DNA from: CAWCJL01 sp963795775
Lineage (GTDB): Bacteria; Acidobacteriota; Terriglobia; Terriglobales; Acidobacteriaceae
Direction of reading: 5' to 3'
Length of the DNA: 64,000 nucleotides
Assembly: GCA_963795775.1 (NCBI GenBank)
Contig: CAWCJL010000006.1
Location: 1 to 64,000, forward strand
Below are positions 53,879 to 62,900 of the stretch, one piece after another. A model generated the notes under the pieces. It searched no databases, was not told the DNA's origin, and was given only the letters and a program-made list of their open reading frames with translations. Position 1 is the first letter of the stretch. Each line of letters starts with the position of its first letter. A program made the position numbers and the translations under genes.

Positions 53879-55657
53879 CTATGGGTGGGTGGGATGCTCT
53901 CCGTAAAACTTCCATTGCGTACGGTAATCGCGCGTGACAGGGAGTTGCTCCAGGTCAGCACGCAGAAACTCAACCGGCATGGTGTTCTCGTGCAGAATCG
54001 CGTCGTGGAACGCGCGATTCGTCATCTTGCCGGAGTCCACCAGCTCGTGATGCAGAGCGCGAAACTGGAGCGCGCCCATCAGGTAAGCGCACTGGTACAG
54101 CGGGCCCACAGAGCCGTCGAAAGACCGGCGCACCTCCGCGGTCGCGTTGTCGGGCTCAAAGCCGACCGCATCGATCAGGAACTGTACACACTGCTGCGGC
54201 GTCCATTTGCCGGTGTGAAAGTTCATGGTGAAGATGACGCGGGCCGAGCGATGCATGCGCCAGACCAGGGCGCCGACGCGCTCTTCAGGTGTCCGGTCGA
54301 AGCCCTTGTCCCAGAAAAGCATCTCCCACCAGAAAGCGTTCCCCTCCACCCAGAACGGCGTCTCAAAGGCGCTGCGGTAGGTGCGGTAGCGCTCGCCCAT
54401 GTAGAACTGCAGGAAGTGACCGGGAATCATCTCGTGAAAGACCGTAGCGCGCGCGAACGGGATATTGTTGCCCCGCATGCTCATTTCACGCTGTTCATAG
54501 GTCATGGTGTTCGTAGGATAGGAGACGCTGATCTCATCCCCGCCGGTGAAAAAGGGATTCACCAGTTGGCGTTCCGGGGTCATCATGTTCATCCGCCAGG
54601 TCTCGTCGGCAAGCGGCGGCACCGTGACCAGGTCGTTCTTTTTGGCGAAATCGCTGCCCTCGATCACCAGCTTGCGGATGAGCTCGGGCTGCTCTCCGGG
54701 AGGCACGTGCATCCCCTTCACCTTCTCGACCGCCGCGTGCCAATTGTCGCCGAAGCCCATCTCGTGACTAGCCCGGAGCATCTCGCGCATGCACCAGTCA
54801 TACTCTGTCTGCGCGATGGCGATGAGTTCCTCCGGCGTGTAGGGAATCATGTCGTCATTCAACTGATCGAGCAGCGCGGCGCGGCCCACGGGGTCGCCGA
54901 TGATCGTGGTCTTGTCGTCCGGCTTCATGCCGGCGAGCTTCTCTTTCAGGAAGTCGCGGTACTCGCTCAGTGCTTTTCGGGCGGATTGGTAGGGCAGGTC
55001 CACCCACCAGGTAAAGCTTGGGTCATAGCCGTTGTTTTCCCGGTACCAGCCATCCATCTGCTCCAGCAGCTCGTTGATGGTGTTCGCAGCCCGGTTCGCG
55101 ACCACCGGGGCATATGCCGGCTTCGCGTTGCCCGGCTGAGTGGGAGTGGCAGCCAAGTGTTCGCGCGTCTGCTCGATCTGTTTCACCATCGCGGACAAGG
55201 CCGCCGCAGTCTTTTCCGCATCCGGACGGCGCATCAGCCGCTGCGTGTTCAGCAATTCTTCAATGGAGCCGGAGAAGGGCAGCAGTGGCGCCATCTCCTC
55301 GACCTGGCGCTTCGTGATGGTGAGCTGGTGCAGCTCGGAGTTGATTCGGTTGCGCAGCAGGAGATAATCGATGCGGTCCTCCTGGCCGAGCGCATCGAAG
55401 TTCAGCGCGTCCAACGTGTGCAGCTCGCCGTTGTAGAAAGTTTCCAGCCGCGTGAACCGTACCGGAGAGATCGGGACACGGTATACCTGGAGAAGACTGC
55501 CGCGGTCGGCCGAGTATTGCCGGACCATGGCTGGCATGATTGGCTCCGCTGATGGGCTGGCGCGTTTTTGGGCAGGGGCGGGAAATGGAACCGAGGCGAT
55601 CGCCAGGATGAGAAGAAATCTGCTGCTCCACTGCTTCCGCCAGGGAACCTCCGCCAT
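53879..55657 (-). CDS. Exported DUF885 family putative metallopeptidase
   Basis: A 592-residue protein with a signal peptide (SRFLLILAIASVPFPAPAQ). ATG 55657 was chosen because GGAAG lies 7 bp upstream; GTG 55663 is too close to it. DUF885 proteins are alpha-helical, and the conserved HEMIPGHFLQF (residues about 415-425) with a downstream Glu-rich segment (VEGNAFWWEMLFWD) resembles an HExxGH-like zinc site. Peptidase activity is inferred from this resemblance. It is first in an operon with the S9 peptidase and is transcribed away from GH31 out of the shared GTATAC region. Confidence 0.87.
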   Translation of the reverse strand: MAEVPWRKQWSSRFLLILAIASVPFPAPAQKRASPSAEPIMPAMVRQYSADRGSLLQVYRVPISPVRFTRLETFYNGELHTLDALNFDALGQEDRIDYLLLRNRINSELHQLTITKRQVEEMAPLLPFSGSIEELLNTQRLMRRPDAEKTAAALSAMVKQIEQTREHLAATPTQPGNAKPAYAPVVANRAANTINELLEQMDGWYRENNGYDPSFTWWVDLPYQSARKALSEYRDFLKEKLAGMKPDDKTTIIGDPVGRAALLDQLNDDMIPYTPEELIAIAQTEYDWCMREMLRASHEMGFGDNWHAAVEKVKGMHVPPGEQPELIRKLVIEGSDFAKKNDLVTVPPLADETWRMNMMTPERQLVNPFFTGGDEISVSYPTNTMTYEQREMSMRGNNIPFARATVFHEMIPGHFLQFYMGERYRTYRSAFETPFWVEGNAFWWEMLFWDKGFDRTPEERVGALVWRMHRSARVIFTMNFHTGKWTPQQCVQFLIDAVGFEPDNATAEVRRSFDGSVGPLYQCAYLMGALQFRALHHELVDSGKMTNRAFHDAILHENTMPVEFLRADLEQLPVTRDYRTQWKFYGEHPTHP

Positions 55658-55743
55658 TCGCACTCTTCCGGATACCAGGAATCAGAGCGCTGGGACAGAA
55701 GGCGCGAAAATGCCTCTCCATCCCAACCCCGCTCTATGGGGAC

Positions 55744-55788
55744 GTTATATCGTAGAGCTTCTGGCGTTGTATACGATTTAGTATTTGT
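55744..55788. promoter_or_regulatory. Divergent promoter region with shared GTATAC element
   Basis: Rightwards, TTGTATACGA (55767-55776) is followed 2 bp later by TAGTAT (55779-55784), a plausible -10 for GH31; two GTAT blocks are 12 bp apart, as at 48405 and 59825. Leftwards, TATAAC (55749-55744) is a good -10 for DUF885, with TATACA as its -35 inside the palindrome. One regulator bound here could control both directions. Confidence 0.55.
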
Positions 55789-55842
55789 GGTCCGGTGTGT
55801 GGGCCGGGGTGAGCCGGCCGACCGGGACTGAAGAGGACAACC

Positions 55843-56763
55843 ATGGCACGCCCGATCTCCCGCCGACATCTCCTCCAGCAGACAGCCGCAGCACTCGGTG
55901 GAGTGCTCTTCGCGCAGCGCTTTCTGCACGCTGACACACTGCCGGATGCACGCGTGGGGAACCCTCTGACCGGGCCGGCGGGCATGGAGTTGCGCATCAC
56001 GGCGGTCACGGAGCACACACTTCGGCTCTCGGTCGCGGCCATCGACGAGAACCTGGATACGTACTACAACGATGGCAGCCTTGCGCCGCGTACCTTCGGT
56101 GCTCCCCTGGTCGCGATGCCGACGGAAAAAAGCGGGCAGGAGGTTGCGTGGGGCGCCTACCGGATCCGCATAGCAACCTGGCCGCTGCGCGTCGCCGTGG
56201 TGTCCGCCGGGCGCGGAACCATTCAGGAGATCACCTTCCGGCCTGATCATAACCAGATCCTGTTTGAATATGGCGATGCGCCGGTGTACGGACTTGGGCC
56301 GGGCAGTCATCCGCTGGACTTACGCGGCACTCGCGACCGGATGCGCAACGGTGCAGGCGATGACCTCCGTGTGCTGGGCGCTCGCAATCCAATCCCGTGG
56401 CTGATGGGCAAGGGGTGGGGCCTGTTCATTCATGAGCCGGAAGGCACCTTCGACCTGGCGGGCGCGTCCGGTATCTTTCACCCCGGCGATGTTGCGCGCG
56501 GGCAGGACCTGTTTCTGGTCGATCGCCGAATCCCCGGCCGAGCTCCTGCGCCAATACGCCGAGATCACCGGCTATCCGCACCTGCCCGCCAAATGGGCAC
56601 TTGGATTCCAGCAATCGCACCGCACCCTGGACAGCCGGGAACAGATCCTCGAGGAGGCGAAGACCTTTCGCGAGAAGAAGCTGCCCTGCGACACTATGAT
56701 CTATCTCGGCACGGGCTTCTGCCCTTCGGGTTGGAACACCGGACACGGCTCGTTCGTTTTTAA
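55843..56763 (+). CDS. GH31 glycoside hydrolase, N-terminal part (frame-broken)
   Basis: This frame opens at ATG 55843 (AGAGGA 6 bp upstream) with a Tat-like signal (SRRHLLQQTAAALGGVLFA). It encodes the N-terminal beta-sandwich of a GH31 enzyme (VYGLGPGSHPLDLRGTRDR, PIPWLMGKGWGLFIHEPEGT, GQDLFLVD). After about 56521 the frame no longer matches the family, and the last 80 residues are spurious. The family sequence ESPAELLRQYAEITGYP resumes one base later in the other frame. Removing a single base in 56521-56530 would give one protein of about 740 residues. It is the first gene rightward of the divergent promoter. Confidence 0.78.
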   Translation: MARPISRRHLLQQTAAALGGVLFAQRFLHADTLPDARVGNPLTGPAGMELRITAVTEHTLRLSVAAIDENLDTYYNDGSLAPRTFGAPLVAMPTEKSGQEVAWGAYRIRIATWPLRVAVVSAGRGTIQEITFRPDHNQILFEYGDAPVYGLGPGSHPLDLRGTRDRMRNGAGDDLRVLGARNPIPWLMGKGWGLFIHEPEGTFDLAGASGIFHPGDVARGQDLFLVDRRIPGRAPAPIRRDHRLSAPARQMGTWIPAIAPHPGQPGTDPRGGEDLSREEAALRHYDLSRHGLLPFGLEHRTRLVRF

Positions 56764-58072
56764 CGACGCTGTCTTTCCTGAGCCGGAGGCTGAGATTCGG
56801 GCGCTGCATGACCAGCACTTTCAGGTGGTGCTGCACGTCGTCAACCCGCCGGAGAACCTCCATGGCGCGGTGGCCGATACGGGCGCGGCCGCAGCGATTC
56901 CCGGCGATGCCGCGAACTACTGGGCCCAGCATGTTCCGTTGGTTCGCCTGGGTGTGGACGGCTGGTGGCCGGACGAAGGCGATGTGCTGCCCACGCCGGC
57001 GCGCCTGGTACGCAATCGGATGTATTGGGACGGCGGCCGGCTGTCCTCACCCGAGCGCCGCCCGTTCGCGCTGCACCGCAACTGCTATGCCGGTATCCAG
57101 CGCTGGGGCTGGCTCTGGTCCGGCGACGTGTTCTCCACATGGAAAACGCTGGAGACGCAGATCATGATGGGCATCAACGCCGGGCTAAACGGGGTGCCGT
57201 TCTGGGGAACCGACATCGGTGGTTTCGTGCCCACGGAGGAGTTCACCGCGGAGCTGTTTGTGCGCTGGTTCCAGTTCGGCTCGTTCTGCCCCTTGTTCCG
57301 CTGCCACGGGCGTACCTGGCAACTGCGGCGGCCATGGGGATGGAATACCGGCAGCTATGGACCTTCGGAGATGGGCCCCGAAGCCGACGCATTTCTGCCC
57401 AAGCCGGCAGATCTGCACAACACCGCAGTCGAACCGATCTGCCGGAAGTATCTGGATCTGCGCTATCGGTTGTTGCCATATCTTTACTCCGCTGCATGGG
57501 AGACACACACCACCGGCCTTCCTCTGATCCGCAGCCTTGGGCTCGTCTTTCCGGAGGATGCGAGGGCCTGGCAGACAGTGGACAGCTACCTTTTCGGTCC
57601 AAATCTTCTGGCCGCCCCCGTCTACGAGCGCGGGGCAACGGAGCGCAAGGTATACCTGCCCGCAGGAGGATGGACAGACTTCTGGACCGGAGAGCATCAC
57701 GCCGGCGGCTCCGAAGTGACGGTCCCCGTTGATCTGGCGACGATGCCGCTCTTTGTGCGCGCCGGCGCCATTCTGCCCACCGGACCTGTCCGCCAGTACA
57801 GCGCCGAGCCGAGCACGGAGCCACTGCGGCTCACCGTTTACCCCGGCGCGGACGGGCAGTTTGCCTTGTACGACGATGATGGTCTGAGCTTTGCCTATGA
57901 GCAGGGCGACTACTCGCTCGCCCTCTGCGCGTGGAGCGAACGGGCCCGCACGCTGCAGATCACGCCGCGGAAGAGCCGGAGAGGGCCGGGTGTCGAGATC
58001 ATTGTGGGAGTGGCGGGCGGGGCGTCGAAAACCATTCGCCTCGACGACTCGTCGCAGACGATCCAGCTCTGA
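56432..58072 (+). CDS. GH31 glycoside hydrolase, catalytic part
   Basis: This frame carries the catalytic barrel from about 56526 onwards; its first 30 residues (from ATG 56432) are out-of-frame sequence. It shows LPAKWALGFQQSHRTLDSRE, the nucleophile region GVDGWWPDEGDVL, MMGINAGLNGVPFWGTDIGG with the acid/base Asp, RWFQFGSFCPLFRCHGR and RYRLLPYLYSAAWETHTTG. C-terminal beta domains follow (VYLPAGGWTDFWTGEHHAGG). GH31 includes alpha-glucosidases, alpha-xylosidases and alpha-galactosidases; the WWPDEGD site does not settle which. It lies 84 bp before the semialdehyde dehydrogenase and is probably co-transcribed with it. Confidence 0.82.
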   Translation: MSRKAPSTWRARPVSFTPAMLRAGRTCFWSIAESPAELLRQYAEITGYPHLPAKWALGFQQSHRTLDSREQILEEAKTFREKKLPCDTMIYLGTGFCPSGWNTGHGSFVFNDAVFPEPEAEIRALHDQHFQVVLHVVNPPENLHGAVADTGAAAAIPGDAANYWAQHVPLVRLGVDGWWPDEGDVLPTPARLVRNRMYWDGGRLSSPERRPFALHRNCYAGIQRWGWLWSGDVFSTWKTLETQIMMGINAGLNGVPFWGTDIGGFVPTEEFTAELFVRWFQFGSFCPLFRCHGRTWQLRRPWGWNTGSYGPSEMGPEADAFLPKPADLHNTAVEPICRKYLDLRYRLLPYLYSAAWETHTTGLPLIRSLGLVFPEDARAWQTVDSYLFGPNLLAAPVYERGATERKVYLPAGGWTDFWTGEHHAGGSEVTVPVDLATMPLFVRAGAILPTGPVRQYSAEPSTEPLRLTVYPGADGQFALYDDDGLSFAYEQGDYSLALCAWSERARTLQITPRKSRRGPGVEIIVGVAGGASKTIRLDDSSQTIQL

Positions 58073-58156
58073 GCGGCAGCGTAGCCAAAGCTGGTTTTGC
58101 GCGGCAGCTTCAGAGCGAGCAAGATTGCAAACGATACGCACGAGGGGAGAGGAAGC

Positions 58157-59725
58157 ATGGAAGAGATTCTGATTGAGGGGCGCTGGCAGCCTTCCGCCGC
58201 ATCCGGCAGCTTTCACGCCGCCAACCCGGCAACCGGAGAGCAGCACGCGCGGGAGTTTCCCATCAGCTCATGGGAAGACTGCGACCGCGCTTTGACGGCG
58301 GCGGCGCAGGCCGCAGTGGAACTGCGGTCCGTGGACGGCGAGCAGATCGCGCGTTTCCTTGAGGGCTACGCCGAAGCCATTGAGAATCGCGCGGAGGAGA
58401 TCGCGGCACTCGCGAACAGCGAAACGGCGTTGCCGGTATCGCCGCGCCTGCGAGACGTGGAACTGCCGCGCACCACGGCGCAGCTTCGCCAGGCGGCCGC
58501 GGCGGCGCGGGAGGGTTCGTGGTCGCAGGCCGTGATCGACACCAGGAACAACATCCGTTCCTATCTCGCGCCGATCGGGCCCGTCGTCGTACTCGGCCCG
58601 AATAACTTTCCGCTTGCCTTCAACGGCATCTCGGGTGGTGATTTCGCGGCTGCCATCGCGGCGGGAAATCCGGTGATCGCGAAGGCACATCCGCTGCATC
58701 CTGCAACCAGCCAGGCGCTCGCCGAGTGCGCCCTGAGCGCGCTACAGCGTTCCGGCCTGCCCGCAGCTACGGTGCAAATGCTTTACCACTTCGGCAATGA
58801 CGATGGCCTGCGTCTCGTGGCGGACCCGCGCGTCGGAGCTTCCGCATTTACCGGAAGCCGGGCTGCGGGGCTGAGTCTGAAGCAGGCGGCAGACCGCGCT
58901 GGGAAGCCGATCTATCTGGAGATGTCAAGCCTGAACCCGGTCGTTCTGCTGCCGGGTGCGTTGCAGGAGAGAGGCGACGCGCTGGTGAAAGAGGTGGCCG
59001 ACAGCGGATTGGCAGCAGCGGGGCAGTTCTGCACCAGCCCGAATCTGCTGTTTCTTCTCAATGGCGCGGAGGCGCAGCGCTTTGCTGAAGGCCTGCGGCT
59101 CGCGTATAAGGAGCGTTCTCCGGGGCCGCTGCTTTCCCGCACAACGCTCGACCATCTGGAGCGCGGGGTGCAGCAATTGGTTGAATCCGGTGCGGCGGTG
59201 CTGACCGGGGGCGGCTCTGCCCTCAAGACGGACAGTTTCTGCTATCCCAACACCGTATTGCAGACGAGCGGGCGCGAATTTATCCGGAGCGGAGAGGCGC
59301 TGCAGCAGGAAGCCTTCGGGAATGTCATCACGCTGGTGCTTTGCGATGACCTGTCGGACATGAAGCGCGCGCTGCAATCCCTGGATGGCAACCTTACGGG
59401 CTCCGTGTACTCGCACACTGGACGAGGAGACGAAGCTGCTTATGGGGAAGTCGCGGCGGCGTTGCGCACGAAGGTCGGCCGCCTGCTGAACGACAAGATG
59501 CCGACCGGCGTTGCGCTCAGTCCAGCTATGAATCATGGCGGGCCATTTCCCGCGACCGGTCATCCGGGGTTCACTGCGGTCGGCATTCCACGATCCATCC
59601 ATCGGTTTGCGATGTTGGAGTGCTACGACAATGTCCGCCAGGAGCGGTTGCCGGCAATGCTGCGGGACGCAGCGCCCAGCGCATCCGCATGGCGCAATGT
59701 GGACGGAGCATGGGTCCGCGGATGA
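58157..59725 (+). CDS. 2-oxoglutarate semialdehyde (2,5-dioxovalerate) dehydrogenase
   Basis: A 522-residue aldehyde dehydrogenase of the KGSADH type, which oxidises 2-oxoglutarate semialdehyde to 2-oxoglutarate with NAD(P). Cofactor loop: VVVLGPNNFPLAFNGISGGD and VIAKAHPLHPATSQALAE. The catalytic Glu lies in KPIYLEMSSLNPVVLLP and the Cys in AGQFCTSPNLLF. Also typical are NDKMPTGVALSPAMNHGGPF and FTGSRAAGLSLKQAADRAG. ATG 58157 follows GAGAGGAAG. This is the last step both of hydroxyproline breakdown (whose other enzymes are at 40-44.7 kb) and of oxidative L-arabinose/xylose routes. Either link would suit a locus that releases arabinose and hydroxyproline. Confidence 0.9.
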   Translation: MEEILIEGRWQPSAASGSFHAANPATGEQHAREFPISSWEDCDRALTAAAQAAVELRSVDGEQIARFLEGYAEAIENRAEEIAALANSETALPVSPRLRDVELPRTTAQLRQAAAAAREGSWSQAVIDTRNNIRSYLAPIGPVVVLGPNNFPLAFNGISGGDFAAAIAAGNPVIAKAHPLHPATSQALAECALSALQRSGLPAATVQMLYHFGNDDGLRLVADPRVGASAFTGSRAAGLSLKQAADRAGKPIYLEMSSLNPVVLLPGALQERGDALVKEVADSGLAAAGQFCTSPNLLFLLNGAEAQRFAEGLRLAYKERSPGPLLSRTTLDHLERGVQQLVESGAAVLTGGGSALKTDSFCYPNTVLQTSGREFIRSGEALQQEAFGNVITLVLCDDLSDMKRALQSLDGNLTGSVYSHTGRGDEAAYGEVAAALRTKVGRLLNDKMPTGVALSPAMNHGGPFPATGHPGFTAVGIPRSIHRFAMLECYDNVRQERLPAMLRDAAPSASAWRNVDGAWVRG

Positions 59726-59813
59726 GTTGAACCAGATTGGTGGCACCCGGCCAGTGCCGAAAATTCCTGAGAAAGGGGCCTTAACCGGCCTTGGATTTCA
59801 ATTGCTTTGGCAG

Positions 59814-59846
59814 TTGACATGGAAATGTATACAACATAGTATTTTC
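59814..59846 (+). promoter_or_regulatory. Strong promoter with shared GTATAC element before TonB receptor
   Basis: A perfect -35 TTGACA (59814-59819) and -10 TAGTAT (59837-59842) are 17 bp apart. ATGTATACAA (59825-59834) lies in the spacer. The block 59825-59846 matches the GH127 element in 18 of 22 positions and the GH31 element in 16 of 22. A bound regulator would sit between the -35 and -10 boxes. The rest of the 250-bp gap upstream of the receptor holds no gene. Confidence 0.7.
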
Positions 59847-59978
59847 GCGTTCCGAGTGGGGCTCTTTTCACGGACGCAGAATCCGGCTCGTGCAGGCGTT
59901 AACCGGCCTGGAATGGGAAAAAGGACGAAAAGTGCGCTCGGCCAGGTCGGGATCGATAACAGCTTTCGGGAGGCTTCT

Positions 59979-62900
59979 ATGGTTCGCTTCAGTAGGGCAT
60001 TGTTCCGTCGGCTTGCATGCTTGCTGCCGCTGTTGACCGTCGCGGCATTTGCGCAGTTCTCGAGCGGCGTTCAGGGCAACGTAACCGACCCCTCGGGTGC
60101 AGCCGTTCCGCAGGTCACCGTCACTCTGACGAACACCGCGACGAATGTCAGTAGGACCGCGACGACCGACACCGGCGGCGTTTACCGTTTCACCAGCCTG
60201 GCACCCGGCTCGTACACCGTTTCGGCGCGCGCCACCGGCTTTTCTCAGGCAACGGTCTCTTTTCAATTGCAGACCGCCGAAAATCGCGACGTGCCTATTA
60301 CGCTTGCGATCGGGGATGTCGCCACGAACGTGCAGGTGACCACGCAGGCGCCGCTGCTGGACACCTCGGACAGCCGTCTGCAGTACACGTTCTCCACGGA
60401 AGCGCTCGGCGCTCTTCCTCTCGCTACACGAAATCCGACGGCCCTGGTCGGTGTCACGCCCGGTGTGACCGGCGCGCTGGATGCGCAGCAGAACCTGAAT
60501 AACTACCCCGAGAACTTTATCGATTCCAGCGCCAACGGCAAGGGGGAGAACGGCAACCTGTACATCGTGGACGGCCTCGACGTCACCAGCAATGTGCGGC
60601 CTGGCGTGGTGAACTTAACCCCCGGCGCTGACGCCATTCAGGAAGTGGCCGTCCAGACCAACACCTACAGCGTGGAATACGGCCGTGGCAGCGGCATCGA
60701 AACGCGCATGACCACCAAATCCGGCACCGACCAGTTTCACGGGTTTGCCAGCGACTATTACACCTATCAGGGCTTTGCGGCGCGCGGTGAGTTCGGCCCC
60801 AACCATCACGATGTTCCCAACACGCCGCCATACCACACCAACAACGCGGCGTTCGGCGTAGGCGGCCCCATCTGGCGCGACAAAAAGTTCTTCTTCTTCG
60901 GCACCTACCAGCCCTACCACAATGAGGGATCCAGCTTCGGTCCTGTCTACTATGAGGATCCTGCGTTCACCGCTTTTGCCCAGCAGACGCGGCCGGCCAG
61001 TCCCGAGGTGGCGCTGCTCACCAAGTATCCGGTGGGCTCTGTAGCAGGCGCAAGGGTCTTTCAAACAGCGTCCGATCCCGGCCTGAATCTGGGCGGGGCA
61101 TGCGGAACCGCCGCCACCGACAATATCCCGTGCACCTTACCCGTCATCGATACCGCGACATTCAATTCCGCCGGCAGCACGGATGCCAAGCAGTACAGCG
61201 TTCGCATCGACAAGGACTGGGACAAGGATCGCCTCTACGGTGATTTCATTCGCAACACTGTATCGACGGTGGGCACCAATCCCCGTCCTGCATTCCGCAC
61301 GATAAACAATTATTACGGACTGGCTTTCCAGGGCAACGAGACGCACACCTTCGGTCCCAACCTGCTGAACGAAGGCATTTTTGCTTACAACCGCATCGAG
61401 GGCATTGCCCCGGCGTCCGGCACATTCAGCGTGCCCGTCGTCAATGTGGGCGGGTTGGGACAAGGCTTCGGCGCCGGCTTTGCCGAAGGCGATTACTACC
61501 AGCACAGCTACCACTGGCGCGACGTGGTGAGCTATATCCATGGCTCGCATAGCTTCAGGTTTGGCTATGACGGCTGGCACGGCGACGATACGGCCATCTT
61601 CCAGGGCCCGTACGGTCAGCCGACTTTCAACTACAACAACCTCATCGACCTCATCAATGACCATCCCTACAACGAGACGAGCCTCTCTTACAACTTCCTG
61701 ACGGGCGCGCCGCAACCCGGCAATTACGGCTTTTCTGAGACGACGACCGCCTTCTTCGCCCAGGACACCTGGAAAGCGACCAAGCGGCTGACGCTCAACT
61801 ACGGCCTGCGGTATGACAACTATGGCAATCCCTACCCATCGCTCAAAGGAACCATTTCCGCCCCATTCCACCGGGGAAGCGGGTCCACCTTCCAGCAGCA
61901 AATCGCCAACGGCTTTACCAAGGTGCAGTCGAACGCATTAAACCAAAGCATCAACTGGAACTTTGCTCCGCGTGTTGGGGCTGCGTGGGACATTACCGGC
62001 AATGGCAACTGGGTCTTTAACGGCGGCTTCGGTATCTACCATGACATGATCACGCTGGGAAATATGGCAGACATCCTGAAGGGGAATCCGCCAAACTGGA
62101 CAGCGCCCACGTTTTACAACGACGGCTCGACCGCTCCGCCGATCTTTGGTTTCGGAACAAAGGACACCTACCCCTTCGGGTTCCCCTACCCCGCATACGT
62201 CGGCAAGCCTCTGGACGCAAAAGGCGGACAGGTCGGATCGGAGATATCGATCGGTGCGGTGGACGTCAACGTTCATTCGCCGACGAGTTATAACTGGTCT
62301 GCCGGTATCCAGCGCTCGCTCACGCGTAATGTGGTGGCCTCCGCATCCTATGTCGGATCCCACACGGGTGGCATCCTGCTGGCGGGCCTGAACCAGGGAG
62401 CCAATCAGTTCGGCTATGACGTCAATGCATTTCCTGGCGACCTGATCGCACACACTTCCTGCGCTGCATCGGTAGATCCAGTCACCGGCCAGGTCACCGA
62501 TAACTGCACTGCATTTCGGACCAGGCTCAACACCAGCTTCGGAACGATCAACTACGCTTACAACACAGCCCGCGCAAACTACTATGCCTTCATTTTCGGT
62601 GTGCGAGGACGCTTTGGACACAATGCGTTCCTGACCGCGTCCTATACCCGTTCATCGGCGAAGGACGACGCCACTTACTATGCGCCCACCGCGACGTTTG
62701 ACCAGAATCGCTTTTACGGGAACTCGTCCTATGATTTCCCCAACCGGTTCTCGTTCGGCGGCTCCTATCAAGTGCCAGGCATCCACTCCGGAAATGGCTT
62801 TGCAGGCCGTCTGACTGGCGGCTGGGCACTGGGCGGCACCATAACGTTGCAGTCTGGCCCACCGCTGTTCCTCCACACAAACGCTTCCTACCAGGTGGAG

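Noticed and set aside
53885..55552. A 555-residue open frame opposite the DUF885 gene
   Set aside because: It is the antisense shadow of a GC-rich gene with clear family motifs on the minus strand; its translation has no domain and no ribosome site.
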